Shown piece after piece: positions 1 to 6,210 of a stretch of DNA of 6,724 bases. Position 1 is the stretch's first letter. Each line of letters opens with the position of its first letter. The stretch is from Clostridia bacterium (GTDB lineage Bacteria > Bacillota > DSM-521 > Neomoorellales > SLTJ01), in assembly GCA_014360105.1 (NCBI GenBank), contig JACIYD010000090.1, positions 1 to 6,724 on the forward strand, written 5' to 3'. The translations under genes and the position numbers were made by a program. The notes beneath the pieces were generated by a model. It made no database searches, was not told where the DNA came from, and was given only the letters and a program-made list of their open reading frames with translations.

Positions 1-175
1 CGAGCCGGGAGCCCGCCTCAAGCTCGCAGCTCGAGCACCAGTATCGCCCGCGATGCTCACGCCAACGAGGGAGCCAAAGACCGCAAGAGGCAAACTGGGG
101 ATAACCCAGGCCGAACAAGCTTGGCCGGCGGTGCGCGTGGTTCTGGCCCGCCTTCGTTGTGGGGCCACGCCCCAT
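1..175 (-). CDS. Possible small ORF, partial at left edge, unrecognised
   Basis: An ATG at 175-173 on the minus strand opens a frame with no stop to the window edge (58 codons). A GGAG lies five bases before the ATG, directly after the TAG of the nuclease-helicase gene, so translation could be coupled to it. The predicted peptide is basic at first (MGRGPTTKAGQN...) and near the edge contains YWCSSCELE, a CxxC pair that could be half of a zinc ribbon. I do not recognise a family. In GC-rich DNA an open frame of this length is common by chance, so this may be non-coding sequence. The short inverted repeat at 160-174 overlaps its first codons, which argues mildly against it if that hairpin ends transcription. 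Confidence 0.22.
   Translation of the reverse strand, partial: MGRGPTTKAGQNHAHRRPSLFGLGYPQFASCGLWLPRWREHRGRYWCSSCELEAGSRL
160..174 (-). terminator. Short GC-rich hairpin after the nuclease-helicase gene
   Basis: TGGGGC, a three-base loop CAC, then GCCCCA form a perfect six-base-pair inverted repeat starting 11 bases beyond the stop codon of the minus-strand gene. The position suits a terminator, but no run of T follows on the minus strand (the next bases are ACAACGAAGG). If it works it is weak or factor-dependent. It may equally be a chance GC-rich palindrome. Confidence 0.2.
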
Positions 176-184
176 GGGTGCTCC

Positions 185-3100
185 CTAAAAGAGGCGAAGC
201 TGGCTGTAGCCCCCGGCCCGGCCGGGTTTTTTGCCCCTCTCCTCCGCCCAGGCCCGCCGCTCCAGGCAGTCCGGCGGGATGGCCGCGAGAAACGGCGAAG
301 GCGCGCGGGCGGTCTTCCGGCCGTAAAGCCTCCGGGTCCCCGCCGAAACGAGTACCACCAGGTCCCGCGCCCGCGTGAGGCCTACGTAGAAGAGGCGGCG
401 CTCCTCCGCAAGTGCCGCCGCGGCCGCCCCGCCCTCGCGGTCCTTAAAGGGAAGAAGACCGTCCTCCACTCCGGTGATGAAGACCACAGGAAATTCAAGC
501 CCCTTCGCCGCGTGCAGCGTCATCAGGCTCACCGCCTCCGCGGCGACCTGCGGGCCCGGACGTTCGTAATCCCCCTCCTGCGCAAGGACCAATCCGCGCA
601 GGAAGGAAGTGACGTCACGAAAACGACCGGCCAGCCGGGCCAGCCGCCGCAGCGCCTCCGGTTCCTCCCCGCCCAGCTCGGCCAGCCAGCGGGCCAGCAG
701 TTCCGCCGGCGGCGCCGTGGCCGCCAGTTCACGATAGGCGGCCAACGCCTGCAGAAAGGCCTGCAATCTCGCCGCATCACCCGTATCCAGGCGGTCGTCT
801 CCATTTGCCAGGGCCGTCAATGCCGGCCGTATACCGCCCACCGCGCCGCTTGTCTCGCGCAAGATCGCCAGCCCTCCCGGGCTGAGGGCGAAGCGGCCGC
901 CGGCCAGGCAGCACTGCAGGTGGAAATCGTCCTCCGGGTCACTCACGCAGCGCAAGAAGGCTAGGACTTCCCGTACCTCCTCGTCCTCGAGGAAACTCTC
1001 CCGCCCCAGAACCCGGTAAGGGATACCTTCCTTGAGAAAGCATTCTTCCAAAAGCTCGCCCTGCCGGCCGGTGCGAAAGAGCACCGCGATGTCGCCGAAA
1101 CTCCACGCCCGCGCCGCCACCTCGCCTGTGCCGTCGGCCGCCAGCATGGTAGCGCCGCCCACCAGGCGCCCTACTTCCCGTACCACGGCGATGCCCTCGG
1201 CCAGTTCGCCCGGTACGGTCAAATGGACGAGGCGCGGGCCGTCGTCCCTGGTTGCCACCGGCGCGCCTTGCATCTCGGGACCGTCTTCTTCACCTGCGCC
1301 CCCGGCCAGAACCGCGGCGGCCGCCCGGAGAATGGTCGGCGTGGAGCGGTAATTCGTCGTAAGATGGAAAACGCGCGCCGCGGGATAATCTTGCTTGAGC
1401 TGCCGGAAGAGCCTGCGGTCCGCACCGCGAAAACCGTAGATGGCCTGGTCCGGATCGCCGATCACGAAAAGATTACGGCCGTCGCCCGCCCAGCGCCGTA
1501 CCAGGCGGTACTGCACGGGGTTGACGTCCTGGAACTCGTCCACTAGCAGGTGGCGGCCAGGGGAGAAAAACAGCCCATCCGGCAGCGCGGCCGCCTGCAG
1601 CAGCAGGTCGTCGTAATCCAGGGCGCGGTAGGCGGTAAGCCGCTCTTGGTAGGCCGCGTAGAGCGGCCGCAGCGCCGCCGGCACCTGGGGCGAATGCGGC
1701 CCCGACCCCTGGCTCTTGTAAAAGGAAAGCCGACGCAGCAACCTTTCCGCCTCCCCCGCCGGCCGGCCTGTTTCCCGCAGCACCTCCGCCAGTACCCGGC
1801 GGGCGTCGCCCTCGTCCAGCACGGTAAAACCGTTCCTCAAGGCCGGCGGCGCCGCGGCCGTTGCGGCCACGGCGCGCAGGAGGTCGAGGCAGAGGCTGTG
1901 GAAGGTGCCGACAACGGGCCCCGCCGAGCCGGCTAAGTCACCCAAGATCTCGCCGAGGCGCCCGCGGATCTCCTCTGCCGCCTTATTGGTAAAGGTGACC
2001 GCCGTAATCTCCGCCGGCGCCACGCCCCGCGCGCCGATGAGGTAGGCGATGCGCTGCACCAGGGTGCGCGTCTTTCCCGTGCCCGGCCCGGCAATAACGA
2101 TTACCGGGCCCGCGGCGGCCGTTACCGCCTCCCGCTGCTCCCGGTTAAGCCCGGCAAGGTAGCGCGCCGCGGCCGCATCACTCGGGGACGCCCCATCCTG
2201 CCGCGACGGCGCACCATCCCGCGTGGCGCCCGGCCGTCCCTCTTCAAGCCTGGCCGCCATGGCTTCTGTACCGGCCCAACCCGTCACCGCGCCCGCCGTC
2301 CCGCCCCCTAAACCTGCCGCGCCATCCGCCAAGCCGCCCGCCTCGCCCGCCGCCCTGGTGGCCGCGTCCGCCGCGGGCGCTTGCGCGAGCGGCGGGTCCC
2401 CGCCCTCCTCCCGGAGGATAAAGAGGGAAACCTGTCCTTCCAGCCGCTGGCGCTCCTCCGGCCGCAGCACGACAATGGTACCGTAGGCGCCGTCAAACCC
2501 GGGCAAGAGTTCCAGGGCGCCGGCCCGCATACGCCGTAACGCTTCGGCCACCACCGGACCGGCCAGGCGTTCCACCGCTTCCAGGGGAGCCTCGCGCAGG
2601 ACGAAAAGCTCCGGCCCCAGATGGAGGAGGCGAAAATAGACCTCACCCACGCGGCGCGACGCCGGCCCCACGCCCAGGGCCGCCGCCACCAATTCGGGCA
2701 GCGGCACCAGGCTTTCAAAGGAACAGGCCCCCGGCGGCCGCACGCCCTCTTCCCGGTCGGCCAGCGCCTCCACGCGGTGCAGCACGCCCACGGTTACCTT
2801 CCGCCCGCAGGCCGGGCAGATACCGCCCGCGGCGCGCGTCTCGGCGGGGGGCCAGCGCACGCCGCAGGCGCGGTGACCGTCGTAGTGATACTTCCCTTCT
2901 TCGGGAAAGAACTCCAGCGTGCCGCGAAAACCGCCGTTTGCGCCCTCCCACAGCGCCCGGCAGACGCCCGGGTAAGAAAGCTCGGTGGCAAACAGGTTTG
3001 CCTCCCGGGCCAGGTTGCGGGGGGAATGGGCGTCCGAGTTGGAGACGAGTACGAAGCGGTCCAGTGCGCGAAAGCGCCAGTTCATGGGCGGGTTGGAAGA

Positions 3101-3757
3101 AAGGCCGGTTTCCACGGCGCCGACGTGCGCCACCAGGTCCTCAAAGCACTCCGCCGGGTGGTCAAAGCCGGAATTGGCGCCGAGCAGCGAGAAGTGCGGC
3201 GTCCAGATGTGTGCCGGGATGAGGAGCGCTTCGGGACACACCTCCAGCACCAGCGCCAAAAGGTCGCGGCTGTCCAGACCGAGAATGGGGCGGCCGTCGG
3301 CCTGGAGGTTGCCGACCCTCTCCAGGCGGCGACTCACTGCCTCCGCCGCCTCCAGGCCGGGCAGGAGGATGAGGTGGTGCACCTTGCGCACCCGCCCGCC
3401 CTTCTTGTAGATCGTACTGATCTCCCCGGAAACGACGAAGCGGACGCGCGGCCGGCCGTCGGGCTCGACCAGATGCGGCGCGGGCTCGCCGCAAGGGGAG
3501 TATTCGCCCCCAAGTCCAGCCTCGCCCCACGCCTCTGTCCGGCGCCACCATTCTTCCTTCAGGCGGTAGAGCCCTTCCTCTGCAGGCTCCAGCTTCTCCC
3601 GCAGTTCCTCGCGCCAGGCCGGGTGGGTGAAATCGCCGGTGCCCACCAGCGTTACCCCTTTACGGGCTGCCCAGCGGCCGTATGCCTCCGGGGTGGCGTC
3701 CTTGCTCGTCGCCCGCGAATAGCGCGAATGCACGTGTAGGTCCGCAACAAATTCCAC
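185..3757 (-). CDS. EndoQ-like PHP nuclease fused to UvrD/PcrA-type helicase
   Basis: About 1190 residues (numbered from GTG 3757). Residues 1-446 match the endonuclease Q family, which nicks 5' of deaminated bases and abasic sites. PHP metal ligands are intact: DLHVHS 6-11, GTGDFTHP 39-46, E112, HH 127-128, PAHIWTPHF 181-189, E216, SNSDAH 239-244. A zinc knuckle follows (C298, C314, C317, with the family-typical GVLHRVEALADR). This part ends in QVSLF (442-446), a clamp-binding-like peptide. After an Ala/Gly-rich linker (447-531) comes a complete superfamily 1A helicase: Q motif LNREQREAV 537-545, Walker A GPGTGKT 557-563, DEFQD 740-744, GDPDQAIYGFRGAD 767-780, NYRS 802-805, TLHAAKGLEF 1080-1089, GLTRAR 1126-1131. 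The C-terminus is QLRLF. A longer GTG start at 3775 is open, but it has no Shine-Dalgarno site and would lie only about ten bases from the predicted transcript start. GTG 3757 has GGGG nine bases upstream and gives the family-like N-terminus MEFVADLH. Standalone EndoQ and PcrA are separate proteins in many organisms; the single frame here is uninterrupted. Confidence 0.9.
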   Translation of the reverse strand: MEFVADLHVHSRYSRATSKDATPEAYGRWAARKGVTLVGTGDFTHPAWREELREKLEPAEEGLYRLKEEWWRRTEAWGEAGLGGEYSPCGEPAPHLVEPDGRPRVRFVVSGEISTIYKKGGRVRKVHHLILLPGLEAAEAVSRRLERVGNLQADGRPILGLDSRDLLALVLEVCPEALLIPAHIWTPHFSLLGANSGFDHPAECFEDLVAHVGAVETGLSSNPPMNWRFRALDRFVLVSNSDAHSPRNLAREANLFATELSYPGVCRALWEGANGGFRGTLEFFPEEGKYHYDGHRACGVRWPPAETRAAGGICPACGRKVTVGVLHRVEALADREEGVRPPGACSFESLVPLPELVAAALGVGPASRRVGEVYFRLLHLGPELFVLREAPLEAVERLAGPVVAEALRRMRAGALELLPGFDGAYGTIVVLRPEERQRLEGQVSLFILREEGGDPPLAQAPAADAATRAAGEAGGLADGAAGLGGGTAGAVTGWAGTEAMAARLEEGRPGATRDGAPSRQDGASPSDAAAARYLAGLNREQREAVTAAAGPVIVIAGPGTGKTRTLVQRIAYLIGARGVAPAEITAVTFTNKAAEEIRGRLGEILGDLAGSAGPVVGTFHSLCLDLLRAVAATAAAPPALRNGFTVLDEGDARRVLAEVLRETGRPAGEAERLLRRLSFYKSQGSGPHSPQVPAALRPLYAAYQERLTAYRALDYDDLLLQAAALPDGLFFSPGRHLLVDEFQDVNPVQYRLVRRWAGDGRNLFVIGDPDQAIYGFRGADRRLFRQLKQDYPAARVFHLTTNYRSTPTILRAAAAVLAGGAGEEDGPEMQGAPVATRDDGPRLVHLTVPGELAEGIAVVREVGRLVGGATMLAADGTGEVAARAWSFGDIAVLFRTGRQGELLEECFLKEGIPYRVLGRESFLEDEEVREVLAFLRCVSDPEDDFHLQCCLAGGRFALSPGGLAILRETSGAVGGIRPALTALANGDDRLDTGDAARLQAFLQALAAYRELAATAPPAELLARWLAELGGEEPEALRRLARLAGRFRDVTSFLRGLVLAQEGDYERPGPQVAAEAVSLMTLHAAKGLEFPVVFITGVEDGLLPFKDREGGAAAAALAEERRLFYVGLTRARDLVVLVSAGTRRLYGRKTARAPSPFLAAIPPDCLERRAWAEERGKKPGRAGGYSQLRLF
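2165..2419 (-). other. Ala/Gly-rich interdomain linker of the fusion protein
   Basis: This is the segment coding for residues 447-531, between the last EndoQ-like peptide (QVSLF) and the helicase Q motif. It is dominated by Ala, Gly, Thr and Asp, with no predicted domain and no methionine that is clearly an internal start. It probably acts as a flexible tether that lets the nuclease and helicase move independently. The helicase domain proper begins just after it at YLAGLNREQ. Confidence 0.6.
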
Positions 3758-3791
3758 CGTAGCTCGCCCCGTCACGTAAATTTACAGAGCC

Positions 3792-3821
3792 ATCATAACA
3801 CGGCTCGGCAAAGAAGGACAA
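3792..3821 (-). promoter_or_regulatory. Sigma-A-like promoter of the nuclease-helicase gene
   Basis: Read on the minus strand, TTGTCC (3821-3816, four of six matches to the -35 consensus) is followed after 18 bases by TATGAT (3797-3792, five of six matches to the -10). Transcription would start near 3785-3783. That leaves a leader of about 26-28 bases before GTG 3757 but only about ten before GTG 3775, which supports the shorter start. Confidence 0.5.
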
Positions 3822-3895
3822 GGAGCTGGAATTTCGGCAAGAGGGGCGACAGGTCAGGCCGCGCCGGTTCGCTGGTTGAGGCGAAGCAACGGGTC

Positions 3896-3925
3896 GCATG
3901 GAGCGGGCACCGGGGAAGAATACTG
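3896..3925 (+). promoter_or_regulatory. Possible sigma-G-like (forespore) promoter of ku
   Basis: GCATG (3896-3900), an 18-base spacer and AATACTG (3919-3925) resemble the Bacillus sigma-G pattern gnATR, 18 bases, cAtnnTA. The -35 fits fully, the spacer fits, and the -10 has mismatches at the first and last positions. Transcription would start near 3932, giving a leader of about 46 bases before the TTG start. No good sigma-A pair is visible at this position. In Bacillus subtilis the ku-ligD genes belong to the forespore regulon. The call is pattern-based and could be chance. Confidence 0.3.
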
Positions 3926-3963
3926 TTAGGGGGCAATTCAGACGGGTTCCGTGTGTCCTTATC

Positions 3964-3971
3964 AGGGGGGG
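3964..3971 (+). promoter_or_regulatory. Ribosome binding site deciding the TTG start of ku
   Basis: AGGGGGGG lies seven bases before TTG 3979. No comparable site precedes the in-frame ATG at 3898, which also falls inside the proposed -35 element. The site therefore selects TTG, giving the family-typical N-terminus (M)RSIWTGALSFGLVNIPVKVY. Confidence 0.7.
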
Positions 3972-3978
3972 TTGTCTT

Positions 3979-4842
3979 TTGCGTAGCATCTGGACCGGCG
4001 CTCTTAGCTTCGGGCTGGTAAACATTCCGGTCAAGGTCTACCCGGCCACGGAAGACCGGGACTTCAAGTTTCACTACCTGCACCGCAAATGCCACACCCC
4101 CATCAATTACGTCAAGCGCTGCCCCACCTGCGAGGAAGACGTTGAGCAGGACGAGATCGTGCGCGGCTACGAGTACGCCCGCGGCCAGTACGTGGTGGTG
4201 GCCGCAGAGGAACTGGCGGAACTCCCCTTGCCGACAACCAAGGCAATTGAGATCAGCGACTTTGTGGACCTGCGGGAAATCGACCCCATTTACTTCAGCC
4301 GGCCCTACTATCTGGCACCCGGTGAGGGCGGCCAGAAGGCCTTTGCGCTACTGCACCGCGCCATGAGCGAAACGGGCCGCGCAGCGCTGGCGAAAGTGGC
4401 CCTGCGGCAGCGGGAAACCCTGGTCGCCATCAGAAGCTTTCAGCAGGCTTTGCTCATGGAAACGATGCTCTACGCCGACGAGATCCGCCGACCGGAGGCC
4501 CTGCCCGGGCTGGCACCGCCGCCCCCGCCGGATCCCCGGGAACTGGAAATGGCGAAGCGCCTCATCGATAGCCTGTCCGCCTCCTTCGAGCCGGCACGCT
4601 ACGAGGACAACTACCGCAAGGCCCTGCAAGAACTGATCACGGCCAAGATCGCCGGTCGCGAAGTGGCGGTGGCGCCGCCACCGGCACCGGCCAAAGTGGT
4701 CGACCTCATGGAAGCGCTGCGGGCGAGCATCGAGCGGGCCGAGGCAGAGCGCCGCACCGCCCGGGAGGGCACTGGTGGGGCAAAGCCAAAACGCGCCGCC
4801 GCCAAAGGCCGCAAGCCGGCTACGGCAGGCGGCAAGCGCTGA
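3979..4842 (+). CDS. ku: Non-homologous end joining protein Ku
   Basis: 287 residues from a TTG start, the usual length for bacterial Ku. Ku forms a homodimeric ring that threads onto DNA ends, protects them and recruits LigD for joining. The start RSIWTGALSFGLVNIPVKVY is the hallmark of the family. A Cys-containing segment follows (HRKCHTPINYVKRCPTC, about residues 35-51), then DEIVRGYEY and the conserved barrel and dimer region with PIYFSRPYYLAP and the ETLVAIR stretch. The last 45 or so residues are rich in Lys, Arg and Ala (KPKRAAAKGRKPATAGGKR), like the basic C-terminal tails of other bacterial Ku proteins that contact DNA. Upstream it diverges from the nuclease-helicase gene across about 220 bases. 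Its 3' end overlaps the convergent ligase gene by 23 bases. All expected core regions are present and the protein looks functional. A longer frame from ATG 3898 adds residues unlike the family and is rejected. Confidence 0.95.
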   Translation: MRSIWTGALSFGLVNIPVKVYPATEDRDFKFHYLHRKCHTPINYVKRCPTCEEDVEQDEIVRGYEYARGQYVVVAAEELAELPLPTTKAIEISDFVDLREIDPIYFSRPYYLAPGEGGQKAFALLHRAMSETGRAALAKVALRQRETLVAIRSFQQALLMETMLYADEIRRPEALPGLAPPPPPDPRELEMAKRLIDSLSASFEPARYEDNYRKALQELITAKIAGREVAVAPPPAPAKVVDLMEALRASIERAEAERRTAREGTGGAKPKRAAAKGRKPATAGGKR

Positions 4843-5767
4843 CCGGTTCGGGGGTAAAGCGGACGATTACCGGGTGCCGCAGGTGCAGCTCTTCGGTCCA
4901 CTCGGCGTACTCGACGAGCACGGTGAGGGTGGGCCGCACCCAGCGCACCGTCAGGCCGCGTACCCGCGGCGCCGGCACAAAGGGGCACTGGCTGGTCTCC
5001 GTAGGCGCCAGCAGGTCGGGCAAGAGGCGCCGGTGCTCCGCGGTGAGGCCGCTCCCGGCGCGGCCCACGTAGACGAACGTCTCTTCCTGGTAAGCGCCGA
5101 GCAAGAGGGCGCCCGCACCCTCGCCGGTGACGGTGAAGCCGCCCACGGCGCAGAGCTGGCGGCGGCGCACCTTGATCTTGCGCCAATATGCGCTCTTTCC
5201 GGGCCGGTAGGGGCTGGCCCGGCGCTTGGCCACGATCCCCTCCCAGCCGCGCTCCTCCACTGCGGCGAAGAGCAGGCGGCCCTGCGCCGGGAAGCTGTCG
5301 GTCAGAACCACCGGTTCCGCTGGCGCCAGCGCCTGTGCCAACCGGGCCAGACGCTCTTCCAGGCCGAGCGGCATCAGCTCCTGGCCGTCCAGGTAGACCA
5401 GGTCGAAGACCAGGTAGGTGGCCGGCAGGGCCGCCACGGCCTGCGCCCGCACCGCCGGGCGCCGCGCCAGGGCGCGCTGCATCACCCGCGGGAAGCTCGG
5501 TCTGCCCTGGTAAAAGACCACCATCTCGCCGTCGAGAATGGCCGTCCTCCCGCTCAGGGCGGCCGGCAGGGCGGCGACAATTTCCGGGTACCGGGCGGTA
5601 CATTCCTGACCGCGCTTGTTGAAGAGGCGCGCCTCCTTGCCGTCCCAGTGGGCGACGATCCTGATGCCATCCCACTTGGGCTGGAAAAGCCAGCCGGGGT
5701 CGTCAAAGGGTACCGGCCAGCGCACCGGTTCCATCGGCTTAAAGGGGTTGCCCAGCAGAGCGCGCAC
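4820..5767 (-). CDS. ligD: ATP-dependent DNA ligase, LigD ligase-domain type
   Basis: About 312-315 residues: a stand-alone version of the LigD ligase domain, which seals Ku-bound DNA ends using ATP. Numbered from GTG 5767, the adenylated lysine is K31 in KWDG (motif I). LDGE 78-81 is motif III, FD 121-122 is motif IIIa, EGIVAK 176-181 is motif IV and WRKIK 195-199 is motif V. An OB-fold half follows, with VGGFTVTGEGAGALLLGAY and YVGRAGSGLT, ending near LRHPV. All catalytic motifs are intact. The start is uncertain: GTG 5767 overlaps the only good Shine-Dalgarno site, a TAG stops the frame two codons upstream, CTG 5758 is eight bases after that site, and ATG 5734 has no site of its own. The gene converges on ku with overlapping 3' ends and diverges from the polymerase gene, so the usual fused LigD is split here on opposite strands. 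It could be numbered ligD or annotated as a generic ATP-dependent ligase. Confidence 0.9.
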   Translation of the reverse strand: MRALLGNPFKPMEPVRWPVPFDDPGWLFQPKWDGIRIVAHWDGKEARLFNKRGQECTARYPEIVAALPAALSGRTAILDGEMVVFYQGRPSFPRVMQRALARRPAVRAQAVAALPATYLVFDLVYLDGQELMPLGLEERLARLAQALAPAEPVVLTDSFPAQGRLLFAAVEERGWEGIVAKRRASPYRPGKSAYWRKIKVRRRQLCAVGGFTVTGEGAGALLLGAYQEETFVYVGRAGSGLTAEHRRLLPDLLAPTETSQCPFVPAPRVRGLTVRWVRPTLTVLVEYAEWTEELHLRHPVIVRFTPEPVSACRLP

Positions 5768-5772
5768 CTCCT
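5767..5772 (-). promoter_or_regulatory. Shine-Dalgarno AGGAGG overlapping the GTG of the ligase
   Basis: Read on the minus strand, AGGAGG ends on the first base of GTG 5767, so this site cannot serve that codon. It is eight bases from the in-frame CTG at 5758 and eleven from the next CTG at 5755. The arrangement suggests an unusual CTG start, and the conserved ligase sequence begins only around residue 11 in any case. Confidence 0.5.
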
Positions 5773-5788
5773 ACACTGCTATCATTCC

Positions 5789-5803
5789 ACTGCATCACGC
5801 AGT
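5789..5803. repeat. Short inverted repeat between divergent ligD genes
   Basis: ACTGC, a five-base spacer, then GCAGT lie midway between the divergent ligase and polymerase starts. A small palindrome at this spot could be an operator controlling both genes. Five-base arms are short enough to arise by chance, and I recognise no regulator site. Confidence 0.2.
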
Positions 5804-5823
5804 CAACACGGAGAAAAAGCGGG

Positions 5824-6177
5824 ATGGAAAAGAAAATCGTCGTGCGCACCGAAGAAAAGGAAGTGGTGCTGAGCAACTTGGAAAAGGTCTTCTGGCCGGA
5901 GGAAGGCTACACCAAAGCGCACCTTCTGCATTACTACGCCGCGGTGAGTCCTTACCTCCTCCCGCACCTCGCCGGCCGCCCCATGGTGATGAGCCGCTAC
6001 CCGGAAGGCATTAAAGGGCACTCTTTCTACCAGAAGGAATGCCCCGCTTACGCCCCCGCCTGGCTCCCCACCGTAGCCCTGCCCTCCGCCGGCCGCCGCA
6101 AGGTGATCAATTATCTCCTGGTGGAAGACCTGGCCGGGCTTCTCTGGCTGGTCAATCAGGGTGCGATCGAAATGCAA
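5824..6177 (+). pseudogene. ligD: LigD polymerase (AEP/primase-like), 5' part, interrupted
   Basis: From ATG 5824 (GGAG ten bases upstream) the first 117 residues follow the LigD polymerase domain closely: NLEKVFWPEEGYTKAHLL, LPHLAGRPMVMSRYPEGI, HSFYQKE, and VINYLLVEDLAGLLWLVNQ followed by GAIEM. This domain fills gaps and adds nucleotides at Ku-bound ends during end joining. The family normally continues with a segment like HPWLSR and then the catalytic DxD of VFDLDP. Here the sequence switches after GAIEM to unrelated residues (QPTKGDKRP...), so the metal-binding aspartates and the rest of the domain are absent. The frame happens to stay open to the window end, but that tail is the reverse strand of the recombinase gene and resembles no polymerase. 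The switch lies about 35 bases from the recombinase stop, which points to disruption by an integrated element. It is interrupted rather than decayed: there are no stops or frameshifts before the break. Confidence 0.82.
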
Positions 6178-6190
6178 CCTACAAAAGGTG
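6165..6190. other. Probable attachment-site junction of an integrated element
   Basis: LigD-polymerase coding similarity ends at about 6174-6177 (after GAAATGCA), and the recombinase stop codon is at 6213-6211. A large serine recombinase gene whose 3' end sits this close to an abrupt break in a conserved gene is the expected picture for attL or attR. The exact crossover bases cannot be fixed without the other end of the element or an uninterrupted relative. Confidence 0.55.
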
Positions 6191-6198
6191 ACAAAAGG
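6181..6198. repeat. Tandem ACAAAAGG repeat at the element end
   Basis: Two copies of ACAAAAGG start ten bases apart (6181 and 6191), about one helical turn, between the inferred break and the recombinase stop. They are A-rich against a GC-rich background. They could be recombinase or directionality-factor contacts in the attachment site. Confidence 0.4.
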
Positions 6199-6210
6199 CC
6201 GATCTTTGAC

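Noticed and set aside
53..964. Open frame of about 300 codons on the plus strand
   Set aside because: It lies antisense to the helicase C-terminal half, whose motifs V and VI are unmistakable. The translation is Arg/Pro/Gln-rich with no family resemblance, as expected of a GC-rich shadow frame.
2621..3739. Open frame of about 370 codons on the plus strand
   Set aside because: It is antisense to the EndoQ-like half, which has all PHP metal ligands. The peptide shows no motif and no ribosome binding site.
3898..3978. ATG 3898 as the start of Ku
   Set aside because: It has no ribosome binding site, the extra 27 residues are unlike Ku, and TTG 3979 has a strong site at seven bases.
5778..5806. 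TTGACT as the -35 of a sigma-A promoter for the ligase
   Set aside because: No acceptable -10 lies 16-18 bases away (best GATAGC), and the transcript would begin on the Shine-Dalgarno site itself.
4611..5872. Long open frames on both strands across the ligase gene
   Set aside because: Only the ligase frame contains KWDG, EGIVAK and WRKIK in order. The others are low-complexity Gly/Arg/Pro shadows.
5803..6177. Open frame of 124 codons on the minus strand over the polymerase gene
   Set aside because: The opposite strand shows clear LigD polymerase sequence, and this frame resembles nothing recognisable.
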